DNA of 64,000 nt from Aplectana chamaeleonis (lineage: Eukaryota > Nematoda > Chromadorea > Rhabditida > Cosmocercidae), in NCBI GenBank assembly GCA_029168955.1, contig JAPDOI010000290.1, positions 124,001-188,000 on the forward strand, read 5' to 3'. The notes below the pieces were generated by a model. The model was not told the origin of the DNA, made no database searches, and saw only the letters and a list, made by a program, of their open reading frames with translations. How positions within the stretch are numbered: the stretch's first letter is position 1; each line of letters begins with the position of its first letter. Of the stretch, positions 1 to 12,063 are shown one piece after another. The position numbers were made by a program, and so were the translations under genes.

Positions 1-1693
1 CCCTCCGCTTAGTACTTGTTCGACTTCGCCGAACGAAGGGCCGGCTTCGCCGGCCGCCCTCCGCTTAGTGTTCGTTCGGCTTCGCCGAACGATGAGCCGG
101 CTTCGCCGACCCCCCTCTCTCTACATAATATTCGTTCGGCTCCGCCGAACGATGGGCCGGCTTCGCCGACCTTCCTCCCTCTACCTAGTATTCGCTCGGC
201 TCCGCCGAACGATGGGCCGGCTTCGCCGACCTCCCTCTCTCTACGTAGTATTCGTTCGGCTTCGCCGAACGTTGGGCCGGCTTCGCCGACCACCCTTCGC
301 TTAGCACTCTCTACGTAGTATTCGTTCGGCTCTGCCGAACGATGGGCCGGCTTCGCCGGCCTTCCTCTCTCTACATAGTATTCGTTCGGCTCCGCCGAAC
401 GATGGGCAGGCTTCGCCGGCCGCCCTTCGCTTAGTGTTCGTTCGGCTTCGCCGAACGATGGGCCGGCTTCGCCGGCCACCCTCCGCTTAATACTCTCTAC
501 GTAGTATTCGTTCGGCTTCGTCGAACGATGGGCCGACTTCGCCGGCCTTCCTCCCTCTACCTAGTATTCGTTCGCCTGCGCCGAACGATGGCTCGGCTTC
601 GCCGACCCCCCTCTCTCTACGTAGTATTCGTTCGGCTTCGCTGAACGATGGGCCGGCTTCGCCGGCCACCCTCCGCTTAGCACTCTCTACGTAGTATACG
701 TTCTGCTCCGCCGAACGATGGGCCGGCTTTACCGACCCCCCCTCTCTCTACCTAGTATTCGTTCGGCTTCGCCGAACGATGGGCCGGCTTCGCCGGCCTT
801 CCTCCCTCTACCTAGTATTCGTTCGCCTCCGCCGAACGATGGCCCGGCTTCGCCGACCCCCTCTCTCTCTACGTAGTATTCGTTCGGCTCCGCCGACCCC
901 CCTCTCTACGTAGTATTCGTTCGGCTTCGCTGAACAATTGGCCGGCTTCGCCGGCCACCCTCCGCTTAGCACACTCTACGTAGTATTCGTTCGGTTCCGC
1001 CGAACGATGGGCCGGCTTCGCCGACCCGCCACTCTCTACGTAGTATTCGTTCGGCTTCGCCGAACGATGGGCCGACTTCACCGGCCACCCTCCGCTTAGC
1101 ACTCTCTACGTAGTATTCGTTCGGCTTCGCCGAACGATGGGCCGGCTTCGCCGGCCACCCTCCGCTTAGCACTCTCTACGTAGTATACGTTCTGCTCCGC
1201 CGAACGATGGGCCGGCTTTACCGACCCCCCTCTCTCTACCTAGTATTCGTTCGGCTTCGCCGAACGATGGGCCGGCTTCGCCGGCCTTTCTCCCTCTACC
1301 TAGTATTCGTTCGCCTCCGCCGAACGATGGCCCGGCTTCGCCGACCCCCTCTCTCTCTACGTAGTATTCGTTCGGCTCCGCCGACCCTCCTCTCTACGTA
1401 GTATTCGTTCGGCTTCGCTGAACAGTTGGCCGGCTTCGCCGGCCACCCTCCGCTTAGCACACTCTACGTAGTATTCTTTCGGTTCCGCCGAACGATGGGC
1501 CGGCTTCGCCGACCCGCCACTCTCTACGTAGTATTCGTTCGGCTTCGCCGAACGATGGGCCGACTTCACCGGCCACCCTCCGCTTAGCACTCTCTACGTA
1601 GTATTCGTTCGGCTCTGCCGAACGATGGGCCGGCTTCACCGACCCCCCTCTCTCTATGTAGTATTCCCGCTTAGCACTCTCTACGTAGTTTAC
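1..1693 (-). repeat. GC-rich ~60 bp satellite array, left block (reverse orientation)
   Basis: Head-to-tail units of about 60 bp. Read on the minus strand they have the same order as the large array at 35.83-64 kb: a GCCGGC-type hairpin, a TTCGGC-type hairpin, then ACTACGTAGA and a purine-rich linker. Linkers come in several types, including GAGAGAGGGGGGTC and a longer one with GTGCTAAGCGGAGGGTGG. A block of about 488 bp is tandemly duplicated here (compare 869-1102 with 1357-1590), so there is local higher-order structure. The array stops sharply near 1693 against AT-rich DNA. It is truncated by the window start. Confidence 0.95.
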
Positions 1694-2460
1694 GTTCTGC
1701 TAAGAGTTATGAAATGGTAGCCATTTTGGGTGTAAACGAGATATGATCGGCGCCAGAGGGCAGCGGCGGAAAGGTACGGGTGTGCAAAGTATACGTGTCG
1801 TCATTGCGTGCCACCGCAGCCTGATTGAAGAATTTGAAGTATTGAAGAGGTGAAATGCTTTCGGCGCCTTGTTTGTCTGTCTGCTCGTTTTTCGAAATGC
1901 GCAACTATACTACTGCCAGGGGGCACGCGCCTTCAAATAACGTGGCTGCCACGCTAGTCAAAGACAGAAAATCAGTGTGAAATATTAAAATTCTAGGCGG
2001 GTGCAATGAAAAAAGAAAAGAAAATAGGCGGTGAATCAACTGCGTAGTCCGCAGTCTGCGGTACAAAACACTTGATTCGAGGGCTGTCCCTTTTGATCCC
2101 GAAACATTCAGTTAGAAGGACATGCGAGATTCAAATAGCGTTAGCGAATGTTATGATAATATATACTGATCAGGAAAACAACATCGAATTCGCTATAACA
2201 TCAGAATCTTGGTCGTTTTACCAAAAATGAAAATTGGCGTCATATCAAGTGCATGGTCTGTACTTTTGATTCGACGCCTTTGTTTAAATTTGAGATTTTG
2301 ACAACCTGAATGTAAGGAAAAACGGCTCCTGATTAAGTGAACAAACCATCGAACTCCTTGAAATCAAGGAACGGAGATTCCCAAATACGGGAACGAAAAT
2401 TTTCCAAAAAAGGAAATTCGCATCATACCATCTGCGTGTTCTCGGATATCCGGAACCGGA
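1694..2460. other. AT-rich arm DNA without a recognised gene
   Basis: Joins the satellite edge to the degenerate repeat block. Only short open frames are present, and none resembles a known family. The minus-strand frame at 1707-1904 is identical in the other arm, but near-identity over the whole arm explains that without coding selection. Confidence 0.6.
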
Positions 2461-3400
2461 TTTCACAATTTGTTTTTCAAAAAAAAATCTAACTATTCAA
2501 CTTTTATTTTCAAAAGAGGATTCGGATTAATTTTCGCAAAATCATTTTTTCATTGGAATACTCGGATAGAATTTAAAAAAAAGGATTGGGTTAATTTTCA
2601 CAATATCCATTTTCCTATGGAAAATTCGGATAATTTTTACAAGAGAGGATTTCGATAAATTTTCCCAACGTCCATTCGAACATTTTTTTTTCGAGAAAAT
2701 GCGATTATTTCGAAAATTTTTAAGGCTAGGATTCGGATGAGTTTTCTTAACATGCAATTTTTATTAGAATATTCGGAATTGCTTTCTGAAAACTTCAGAA
2801 TGAGAGAAAAATTTGAATAAGGCCTCGGTTTTCTCTCAATTTTTTTTCCAATATCTTATATTTCCCAGTATCCACTTGAACATTTTTTTTTCAGAAAAAA
2901 AATTCGAACAGTTCAAAAATTTTTTCAAGAGAGGATTCCGATATATTTTCCAATATCCATTAGAACATTTTTCTCGAAAAAAACGCAATTATTTCAACAC
3001 TATCTTTAGAGAGAGAATTCGGATAAATTTTCCTAATGTCCATTTTTTATTGGAATATTCAGAATCGCGCTCTCAAATTTTTAGAATAGGAGAATAAATT
3101 TGAATAAGAGGCCTCAATTTTTTTTATAGAAAATTTTTCCCCGTTATATTAAATTTTCCCAATATCCATTCGAACAATTTTTTTTTCAAAAACAAATTGA
3201 ACAGTTCAAATTTTTTTTTCAAGAGAGGGATCCGATAATTTTTTTCAGTATCCATTAGAACATTTTCCTCTAAAAAAAGGCAATTATTTCAACACTTTCT
3301 TTAAAGAGAGAATTCGGATAAATTTTCCTGATGTCCATTTTTTATTGGAATATCCATGTCCTTTCGAGAATTTCGCAAGGTTATCACGAGGTTTTCGAGA
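2460..3400. repeat. Degenerate AT-rich tandem repeat (about 65-85 bp period)
   Basis: A phrase like GGATTCGGATAAATTTTCC followed by an AT-rich stretch and a CCATT-A-GAACATTTTT segment recurs near 2519, 2583, 2648, 2729, 2934, 3017, 3220 and 3310. Spacing is irregular, so this is an old, diverged tandem array. The mirror copy is at about 34120-35060. Confidence 0.75.
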
Positions 3401-3809
3401 TGTTAGAGAAATCCTATCATCATATTAAATTTAAATTAAAGTTAAAGTAGTAATAAATAAAGAAAAAAATGGGAACGGTGGAAACGGAAATGATGAAAAT
3501 AATCAGCTGTGAGGCGCCGCGCGCGACACGCCGCGCTGCGTATCGACAACGCTGAAGAGTTGAGGCGCAGCCAATTCCGCGGATTTCTGGTCGCGCCGTT
3601 TCCATTCTTTATATATAGGATATTTCATCTCAATTTAAAAAAGAATACAACAGTCACACTTGTATATTTAACAGAAACATTAATTTACAAGCTGCATCAC
3701 ACCAATGACCGGATTCACAGACAGAGAAAAAAAACAAATCCTACTTACAGAGATGCACTGTGTTTCAAAATAATTGCGAAAACCAAGAAAACACCTACTC
3801 AGACGCTAG

Positions 3810-4100
3810 CGGTTGTTCAAACAGAATTTTGATTGCTGAAAGTGCAGCTTTATTAACTACATAGTTAGTTTGTGAATCAAATATGATATAATTATTAGTT
3901 CTTCTACACCAAATTCTGAAATCTTTCTTTTTATAATAGTTTGATACTCTTCTTCTCGCAACATTTATCTGGATAAGTTTTGCCAATAATGGTTTCTTCA
4001 GACCTTCAAAAATGCGATGACATTTGCGCTAACAATAAGTGCAAGGGTGCGACGATACAATGACGCTGGAAAGATATACGTAGTCCAAAAGGATTGGCAG
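3810..4100 (-). repeat. Left arm of inverted pair with coding-like content
   Basis: Reverse complement resembles 5205-5490. The minus-strand frame at 3795-3986 and the plus-strand frames at 5278-5520 share a recognisable peptide: KPLLAK, then Q-I-x-VA-RRVS-YYK, then FRI-C+-N-YI, then LSA-KIL. I do not recognise the family. The plus copy is frameshifted near 5375. Amino-acid similarity despite DNA divergence suggests a once-coding segment, now decayed. It may belong to a foldback element of about 1.7 kb. Confidence 0.55.
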
Positions 4101-4184
4101 CGAGGAGGTTCAGAGCGCCGAATGTCGTGTGTTACACGGTGTTATAGGCAATACAGGCAGCAATGGTGGTCATGTAGGATCTGC

Positions 4185-4378
4185 TCTGGGACCAGATTCA
4201 TCAACGCGTGCCATTGGGTAGGGGTAAAGGCGTCGACACGTTTGATGAATACCCCGTAAGAGCCTTTGATATCCTACTAGAGCAGTGTCTCAGCTGCCCC
4301 AGCCTATTAGCTGGGAGCAATTATCAAGCGTGCCGACGCCTTTACCCCTACCCAGCACTGCCAAGTAGATGAATCCGG
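4185..4378. repeat. Small foldback repeat
   Basis: The arm near 4190-4240 is complementary to 4330-4378; both contain GGGTAGGGGTAAAGGCGTCG or its complement and end in GGATTCATC / GATGAATCC. Arms of roughly 50 bp with a loop of about 90 bp. No clear target duplication. Confidence 0.75.
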
Positions 4379-5029
4379 CCCCTGAAGACCAGTAGCATTC
4401 AAAGATGAGGACAACCATGGTGATCCTCAAGATCTCAAGAAAGGAAAGGGGCGGGAGATCAAATCGCAGAGCACCTTCTCTGCGTTTGTTTCAGGACGTA
4501 GCCGCCGAATTTCTTTCGCTTGCACGATCTTTCTTTTCAGTGGATAAGTCAAGTGTCGGTGAAGTACCGACACATCGGTTAACGGCACATTTTATCAGCT
4601 ATGCATTGTTTTTGATGTTTCGAGATGAGGATTGGAGGCCGTATTTGTGACGCTCTTCGATGTTCATCTAGATGTACTTCAGAGGCAGTGTTCACGATGA
4701 TTTTCGTTTCCGAGTTTCCGACTTCAAACAATGCATTAGCGATCACCTGTTATCATAATCACGAAGAAACGGCGAAAACCCCACTGAAGCGCCTCTTTTC
4801 AGTGAGATTGTTCACTGTTCTGGACTAGTTGTCCGGCTGTACGAACATGCTCTTGATGGTTATCACTGGTGAAAAATAGGGCAAATCTAAAATAGAAGAA
4901 TATTTTAGGCAAAACAAGATTGGTGAGGGTCCTAAGGAAAGAATGGAGCAACAGAGAGTGGAGAATTTCCAAGACCGGGTCCACAAAAGATTTCATTGTC
5001 CTCACAAACACTTCCACTCAAACTAAAGA

Positions 5030-5170
5030 AACGGGATGACAGTACAGCTTTTCGTGTATTTCTGGTGCGTTTGCCCGACAACCATTTCAGCTCCGCTAAG
5101 GAGCCAAGCAATCGATGTAGTAGATAGTCTCGAAAATGAAGATTATTGTGAACACTGTCTTTAAGCCTGT
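5030..5170 (+). repeat. Dispersed repeat, copy 1 (end of an AGGCAGC-type element?)
   Basis: Similar in sequence and order to 26755-26900: TCTGGTGCGTTT, then CATTTCAG, then AAACAATCGAT-like, then GAAGATTATTGTGAACA and a degraded GCTGCCTTTAA. The end matches the GCTGCCT-TTAA termini of the elements at 28095-29051, and a related end lies at 20385-20402. It is probably the right terminus of old relatives. Confidence 0.5.
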
Positions 5171-5204
5171 TACACCTACGACATTCAGCGCTCGCAACGC
5201 CCTA

Positions 5205-5490
5205 GCTGACAACAATTTTTGGATTCACTATGCCTTTTTAGCGTCATTGTATCGTATCTTTGTACTGAGCATGAATACTATCGCATTTTTGAAGTGTCTA
5301 GAGAAGCCATTGTTGGCGAAAGCTAGCCAGATAAAAGTTGCTACAAGAAGAGTATCAAAATACTACAAAGAAAGATTTTAGGATTTTATGTAGAAAAAAT
5401 GATAATTACATAGTGGATCTACAAATTAACTGCGTAGTAATCAGAGCTGTATTTTCAGCACTGAAAATTCTGTTCAAAAATTTCGGGTGT
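5205..5490 (+). repeat. Right arm of inverted pair with coding-like content
   Basis: Inverted partner of 3810-4100. See that entry for the shared peptide and the frameshift. Both arms also share the inner phrase AGCGTCATTGTATCG. Confidence 0.55.
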
Positions 5491-5754
5491 CCACGTGGGC
5501 GTCGAAGTAGGAAACCTCACGGACTCTATTGAAATCTCAATCCATCGCCACACCAATAGTGATGCAGTCTCGACTGCAACGGAATGAAAATCCGAGACCG
5601 TCACGAACAGTTAGCTCCTACCGCATGCTTCTGAAAGAGAATGTTTTTTCTCTCTCGTAATAACTGCAAGAGACAAATATCAATATAATAATTTAGGAAA
5701 CCATGGTGAATTGAAGTGTCTAAACTTCGCTTAGTCTCCGGTTTTACTATTCAC
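5491..5754. other. Unassigned DNA
   Basis: I see nothing recognisable between the inverted pair and the GGGTGGTAGTAA element. Confidence 0.4.
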
Positions 5755-5757
5755 CTG

Positions 5758-7646
5758 GGGTGGTAGTAATTGGGGGTGTTAAACGCGAGTTAACAGGCGT
5801 TAAGTTGGCGTTAAACGCGAGTTTAACCACAACAGAATCTGAGCAGAACTCCTAATAGTTGGGAGAGAATTCGCTCTAGTTTCACCCTAACATCCCTGAG
5901 TGGTAGGCATTTGTTACACTTTTAATGAAAACGCCTCGAAAAAGCGACAATTGTAACCTTTGTTACGAAAAATAGCGATTCCAAAACGTTTTCAGGTCTG
6001 TTTTTTCTCTAAAATTCTGACATGTGGCATCCTCGCGGTAAGTTCGCGTTTAACATACTCTCGCAGACAGCACGGAAATAGTGCTGAAACGCGAGAGGAA
6101 CTGGCGGTTAACGAGAAACTCCTCCCGAGGAGTTTTTGGATGCGGTTAGCAAGATACAGTAGGAACAGTTTTGACCGTCTATACTGAGGGCAAGTACGAG
6201 TTTAATTAATGCAGAGGGTTACGAAAGTTTGATAGCATTGTTAGCCATTTTGATTCAGGACGTCAGCCTATCTTTAAAACTGAAAAGTGTTTCAAGGGAT
6301 AGTCTTTTAACGGCTTCCGCCAGGGAAACGGGTGATGAGGGATCAAAAACAAAGCAGGGATCATTGCTGAAACACGTTGGCCGTCTTCTTTGGTGGCACT
6401 AATCAATTCCTCCCAATCAGCTGTTAATTTTTCGGCGAGCGCCGACACTTCTCTCCTTTTTATTTTCGCTCTGAATTTCTCGCGCTTTGCTGTTTTCAGG
6501 TTATTTTCCTCTTCACAATTCATTGCTTATCCTAGGCTTTAATGGGTGTGTAAAGAAATAATTGTTTGCTCGCTTTTTGAAAGGATTTCCATAATTTTTT
6601 AGTGTCAAAAAATGAAAATTTTCCAAGCGACTTTAGTAATGTTTAATCACCGTTAGTCAAGGCGTATCGGGCGAGTTTTGTGGGAAAGAAATGCGAACTT
6701 GTTTCTAAAACCAACTGTATTTGTTCTCCTTTTTCTGCAAGATTCGAATACTCCTCTTTCATTGCCAGATCAGTGCCATCGTGGCCTCTTTTTTTTCTGA
6801 TGGTCAGTGACGCACTTGCTTTGGTGTATTGGTAGAGCCTCTCGAAGTGTTTCAAATTCTTATCTTGAAATATGTGCACAAAATCTTTTCCTTGCATGAT
6901 GCGCATATGAGTGTGTAACAGTGTTTCTATATATTTTCAGCACTAACTGCGGGCGGGGGATTAGTTTCATTTTGACAAGACGGCAAACACTTCACAAATT
7001 CAATTGCATCAATGACCGAAACCACACCATTACCCCAATCTCGGACGCCAGACTTCAGTTGCACGCTTCCAAAAAAAAATTGTTTTTCAAAAAAACTTTT
7101 GTTCGAAAAAAAGATAACAAAGTTACTACAAATGCAAACTTCTGTCAGATCACACGCATTTGATTGATTGGGCCAATGATTAACCTAACATGTCTTTTCG
7201 AGAGTGGTCCTGAAAACTCACGGAGATCATAAAAAATTACGAGAATTAGGATTTCCAAGGAAAATTCAAAAAATTGCGTTCTGATCGTGTTTCGAACAAG
7301 CGAAATATTACGAAGTTCCCTTTGAACGCTCTTCCTAATGAATAAAATTAATAGTATTACTTGTATAATCTTTCCGATCCCTCGTTTTTCCACCGTAAAC
7401 CTCGTTCGTGTCCAAGTGTAGAAAATACTCATGCGGACGAAGGCCACGCATAATGTATTTGTAAGCAGAGGGCAGCTTTCGTTAAACCGGCAACAAACCG
7501 TGGCACCTATGTCGCGGTTCGTAGCCGGCCAGGAGGTGGCGGTTTGTTCGTGTTAATCTGGCGGCTCTACTGCATTTAACTCGCGGTATGTTCGCGGCTT
7601 GGAGGTGGCAGTTTGTTCGCGGTTAACACACCATTTACTACCACCC
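5758..7646. mobile_element. GGGTGGTAGTAA-family DNA element, copy 1 (1889 bp)
   Basis: Perfect 12-bp terminal inverted repeats: GGGTGGTAGTAA at 5758 and its complement ending at 7646. They are flanked by a 3-bp direct duplication, CTG, at 5755-5757 and 7647-7649. Subterminal DNA is rich in GTTAAACGCGAG-like and GGTGGCGGTTTGTTCG-like repeats near both ends. Two minus-strand open frames lie inside (6643-6906 and 6263-6523). Neither resembles a known transposase to me, so this is probably a non-autonomous or badly decayed copy. Confidence 0.88.
6263..6906 (-). pseudogene. Unrecognised coding remnant inside GGGTGGTAGTAA element 1
   Basis: Two minus-strand frames follow one another: 6906-6643 (87 aa) and 6523-6263 (86 aa). 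The second starts with a lysine/arginine/glutamate-rich helix-like stretch (KREKFRAKIKRREV) followed by LAEKLTADWEEL. That could be part of a DNA-binding or coiled-coil region, but I cannot place it in a family. No catalytic motif is visible. Chance open frames remain possible. Confidence 0.2.
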
Positions 7647-7649
7647 CTG

Positions 7650-7802
7650 ATTGATATTTCTCTTGTACACACCCTGCCCTTATCACCAGGGCTGTGCGTA
7701 ATTACGAATTGCGGCCTTTTGGCAATCTTTAACGATTTACGAGATTTTGGCCAGAAATTGTGATAAATCGATTGAGGGAACGATGATGCGCGTCTCAGGA
7801 AA
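7650..7802. other. Short spacer between elements
   Basis: No feature supported. CAGGGCTGTGC at 7687-7697 looks like a hAT-type end, but no partner end was found. Confidence 0.4.
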
Positions 7803-10800
7803 TACAGTGCGGTCGGCTGCCAAGGGTAAAAAGGCGGCGGTGGGCGGCGGCGGCCGCCGTTTTTGTGCGGCGTTCAATTCAGGAACGGTTTACCGCGTTC
7901 AACGACTTCCCCGGTTGATTCTGTTTCTGTTACACTTTCGAGGCAGCCCTGCGATTCTGCCAAAGAAGTTTCAAGAAATTTCGAAAACTTTGAAAATTTT
8001 TCGAGAAATTGAACTGGAAGGGTGACGAGTCTTCAGAAGTTCATAAACATTTCAAAACAACGGCTTATTGTCAAATAAAATTGTAAGTTATACAAAACAT
8101 GCAGTATACCGTATATAAAGCATTTTGTCAGAAAACTGCGATCTGGAAATAAAAATACTGTGGATGAAAATTACAATACAGCACTGCAGAGCCCGAGTGA
8201 AATCAATTTTCGGCTCAGACAGGCTTATGGTGGTTGAAATGTTATAATGATGATTAAAATGATTAAGATGCACAAGCACGAATACACCGAAAAATTTTCT
8301 GGTTGAACGGGCATTTTTGAAAAAATTCCAAAAACTGGTGTTTTTTTTTCGGAAATTCAATGTTTATTTAAAGACCCTAACAGATTTACTTCTTTGTTTT
8401 GATTGATGCTTTCATTAGAGCTAGGTATGTGACACCACCAGTGAGTTATCTGGTCATTTTTGATTGGTGATTTCCAAATTATCGTTTACTCAACATTGTT
8501 CCGCGAGACGTGACCAGTTTTTATGAGGTTTTCGAGTGTATAGCTCGAATAAACAAGAGTTTCCGAAAACGTTAGCTATGAAAAAAATCATGTGGGCATC
8601 CGTAAGAAATAGCAGAATATAAGAAACACGAAACGAGAAAATTTGATTTTTTTTTTGAAATTTCGCATTTTTCGTTTTTTTTTCTGTTGTGTTTCAGCAC
8701 TTATTAAAAAGCTCCACTGTGCAATGCAGCGATGATAACTCTGCTTTCTAATGAGAGCACACATTTCTACATTATAAACTAGTTTGAGACGAAATTATAG
8801 AAAAATGAGTGAGAAATTCGTTTTCAAAAAGTGCTTCGCGCTCACTTTGGTGGCATTTCTTTCATATCGATGTTTATGTGGATTTATGAGAAGAAATGGA
8901 TTATGATACTCCAGAAAAACTTTATTCGCGTTTCAGTGAACATTTCGGAGAGCCATGTAGAAGTTTTCATAGAAAACGATTCAACTTCGGTTTTGCAAAA
9001 AATAATGATATCAAAAGTTCAATATTTGCACCGACGTCAAACAATTTGTATGTAAGCTTTACCAACGCGCATGTCACATACGAAAGAGAAATAGGGTGGC
9101 GATTAAACCTCACAGTGTGGACGAAAATACCTAAGTGGCCATGGAAAAAACAGTAACCAAACTCAGCTGATCATGCTCAGAACTATTTTCCTCAGAGTAA
9201 ATTGATCCCAAATCATTCCATATCGTGATAATGAAGCGAAACGCTAACACACAGAATAGGAATGAGCCAAGCCTCTGAACAGGCGACAAAGAAAATCTCA
9301 AACGTGGATGCGAAAATATTCGATTTTTTCGTTGACGGAATTCTGAGCTCAGGGTCCGATCTGGGCTCACTATTGACAGATGACTGTCATCAGAGTGAAA
9401 TCGACGAAATTCGTGCTCGCTCACAAAAACACCCAAATAACATTCATATTCATAGAAAAAACTCATACGCCAAATTTTGTTCGAAAGGTGATTCGGAGAG
9501 GAGATATATGTGCAGAAAGCGACCAGCGTTTTCAAAGGAAACAAAATTCGAAAAAATATGGATCCGCTGATCCAGCAACGATTCTTTCACGCTAGTGTAC
9601 AGATGCGAATATGTAGGTCGTGGCAAATATCATAGCTCCTTTGAATGTGCCCTAGATTCCTCCTGCCATTGGGTTGTAGTGCCCTGACACGTCCAACTGA
9701 AGGTGTGAAGTCCGCAATTACCCGGACGAAGGCATATAGACGCCAGCAGGAATCTAGGGCACATTTGGAAGAGCTATGATATTTGCCACAACCTACATAT
9801 TCGCATCTGCACACTAGCGTGAAAGAATCGTTGCTGGATCAGCGGATCCATATTCTTTCAAATTTTGTTTTCCTTGAAAACGTTGGTCGTTTTCTACACA
9901 TATCTCCTCTCCGAATCACATTTCGAACAAAATTTGGCGTATGAGTTTTTTTCTGTTATGAGAAATGTTATTCGGGTGTTTTTGTGAGCGAGCACGAATT
10001 TCGTGGATTTCACTCTGATGACAGTCATCTGTCAATAGTGAGCCCAGATCGGACCCTGAGCTCAGAATGCCGTCAACGAAAAAATCGAATATTTTCGCAT
10101 CCACGTTTGAGATTTTCTTTGTCGCCTATTCAGAGGCTTGGCTCATTCCTATTCTGTGTGTGAGCGTTTCGCTTCATTATCACGATATGGACTGATTTGG
10201 GATCAATATACTCTGAGGAAAATAGTTCTGAGCATGATCAGCTGAGTTTGGTTACTGTTTTTTCCATGGCCACTTAGGTATTTTCGTCCACACTGTGAGG
10301 TTTAATCGCCACCCTATTTCTCTTTCATATGTGACATGCGCGTTGGTAAAGCTTAAATACAAATTGTTTGACGTCGGTGCAAATATTGAACTTTTGATAT
10401 CATTATTTTTTGCAAAACCGATGTTGAATCGTTTTCTATGAAAACTTCTACATGGCTCTCCGAAATGTTCACTGAAACGCGAATAAAGTTTTTCTGGAGT
10501 ATCATAATCCATTTCTTCTCATAAATCCACATAAACATCGATATGAAAGAAATGCCACCAAAGTGAGCGCGAAGCACTTTTTGAAAACGAATTTCTCACT
10601 CATTTTTCTATAATTTCGTCTCAAACTAGTTTATAATGTAGAAATGTGTGCTCTCATTAGAAAGCAGAGTTATCATCGCTGCATTGCACAGTGGAGCTTT
10701 TTAATAAGTGCTGAAACACAACAAAAAAAAAAAACGAAAAATGCGAAATTTCAAAAAAAAAAATCAAATTTTCTCGTTTCGTGTTTCTTATATTCTGCTA

Positions 10801-11607
10801 TTTCTTACGGATGCCCACATGATTTTTTTCATAGCTAACGTTTTCGGAAACTCTTGTTTATTCGAGCTATACACTCGAAAACCTCATAAAAACTGGTCAC
10901 GTCTCGCGGAACAATGTTGAGTAAACGATAATTTGGAAATCACCAATCAAAAATGACCAGATAACTCACTGTTGGTGTCACATACCTAGCTCTAATGAAA
11001 GCATCAATCAAAACAAAGAAGTAAATCTGTTAGGGTCTTTAAATAAACATTGAATTTCCGAAAAAAAAAAACCAGTTTTTGGAATTTTTTCAAAAATGCC
11101 CGTTCAACCAGAAAATTTTTCGGTGTATTCGTGCTTGTGCATATAAATCATTTTAATCATCATTATAACATTCCAACCACCATAAGCCTGTCTGAGCCGA
11201 AAATTGATTTCACTCGGGCTCTGCAGTGCTGTATTGTAATTTTCATCCACAGTATTTTTATTTCCAGATCGCAGTTTTCTGACAAAATGCTTTATACACG
11301 GTATACTGCATGTTTTGTATAACTTACAATTTTATTTGACAATAAGCCGTTGTTTTGAAATGTTTATGAACTTCTGAAGACTCGTCACCCTTCCAGTTCA
11401 ATTTCTCGAAAAATTTTCAAAGTTTTCGAAATTTCTTGAAACTTCTTTGGCAGAATCGCAGGGCTGCCTCGAAAGTGTAACAGAAACAGAATCAACCGGG
11501 GAAGTCGTTGAACGCGGTAAACCGTTCCTGAATTGGACGCCGCACAAAAACGGCGGCCGCCGCCGCCCACCGCCGCCTTTTTACCCTTGGCAGCCGACCG
11601 CACTGTA
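7803..11607. mobile_element. 3.8 kb palindromic (foldback) element with TA-CAGTG ends
   Basis: Left arm 7803-9666 and right arm 9745-11607 are reverse complements with only scattered differences; paired coordinates sum to 19410. The loop is only about 78 bp (9667-9744). The palindrome begins TA-CAGTGCGGTCGGCTGCC and ends with its complement, so the match stops exactly at a TA dinucleotide on each side. That is the expected geometry of a Tc1/mariner-type TA target duplication. No transposase motif is recognisable. Open frames at 8896-9156, 9262-9570, 8831-9055 and their mirror images (10252-10512, 9916-10104, 10353-10577) are duplicated by the symmetry and unrecognised. Confidence 0.9.
9667..9744. 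other. Central loop of the palindrome
   Basis: Unpaired centre between the arms, flanked by CCTAGATTCC on the left and GGAATCTAGG on the right. A small non-palindromic centre like this is compatible with an inverted duplication that arose by fold-back synthesis or template switching (inference). Confidence 0.8.
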
Positions 11608-11787
11608 GATAAAATTTCACCCTTTTTTTTTAGTTGGCGTCAAATCTCCACTGCCGTTAGAGCTTATCGGCAGCTCCAAAAAGTCAAATTCAATCACTGA
11701 TATTTCAAAAATTGATTTGGCGCAGAAATAGTTAAAGTAAAGAAAAACTGCGAACTGTAGCTATATAATTAAATAAGAATTTGGCTA

Positions 11788-12063
11788 TCAATCAAAGACC
11801 AACTAACGATAATTAGCGACAGACCAGAGATACGACTTTACAAGCTTCTCCGTTAAGCTTATCACAGCAGAATCAAGCGCGCATCGGAATCGAGGACTAC
11901 GTTCACCTAGCCTGACCTAAGCTGATTGCCGTATCACAGCTTAGATAAAATAATTTACGATTTTCATTGCGCGCTTGATTTTGCTTTGATAAGTCAAACG
12001 GAGAAGTTGTAAAATCGTGTCCCTCGTCTTTCACTACTTACCGTTAGTCGGTCTCTGAATCAT
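11788..12063. repeat. Foldback MITE-like repeat
   Basis: Arms of about 100 bp: 11788-11888 pairs with 11961-12063. Shared phrases include CTTCTCCGTT, CAAGCGCGCA and GACTAACGG / CAACTAACG. The loop is about 70 bp. Ends and target duplication are unclear. Confidence 0.8.

Larger units (their letters stand above)
1..3619 (+). repeat. Left arm of a large inverted repeat
   Basis: Reverse complement of about 33904-37480. Corresponding positions sum to about 37522 in the AT-rich part (for example 1707 and 35815, 3509 and 34014) and drift by a few tens of bases inside the satellite because of unit indels. The AT-rich half is nearly identical between arms; a 65-residue open frame at 1707-1904 (minus) is unchanged at 35618-35815 (plus). 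The arm ends at about 3619, beyond which the two sides diverge completely. The arm may extend beyond the window start. Confidence 0.93.
4101..5204. other. Loop between the inverted pair
   Basis: No gene recognised. It contains a separate foldback (4185-4378) and, at its distal end, a dispersed repeat also present at 26755-26900. Confidence 0.5.

Noticed and set aside
7687..7697. CAGGGCTGTGC as a hAT-type terminus
   Set aside because: No matching opposite end or 8-bp duplication found nearby.
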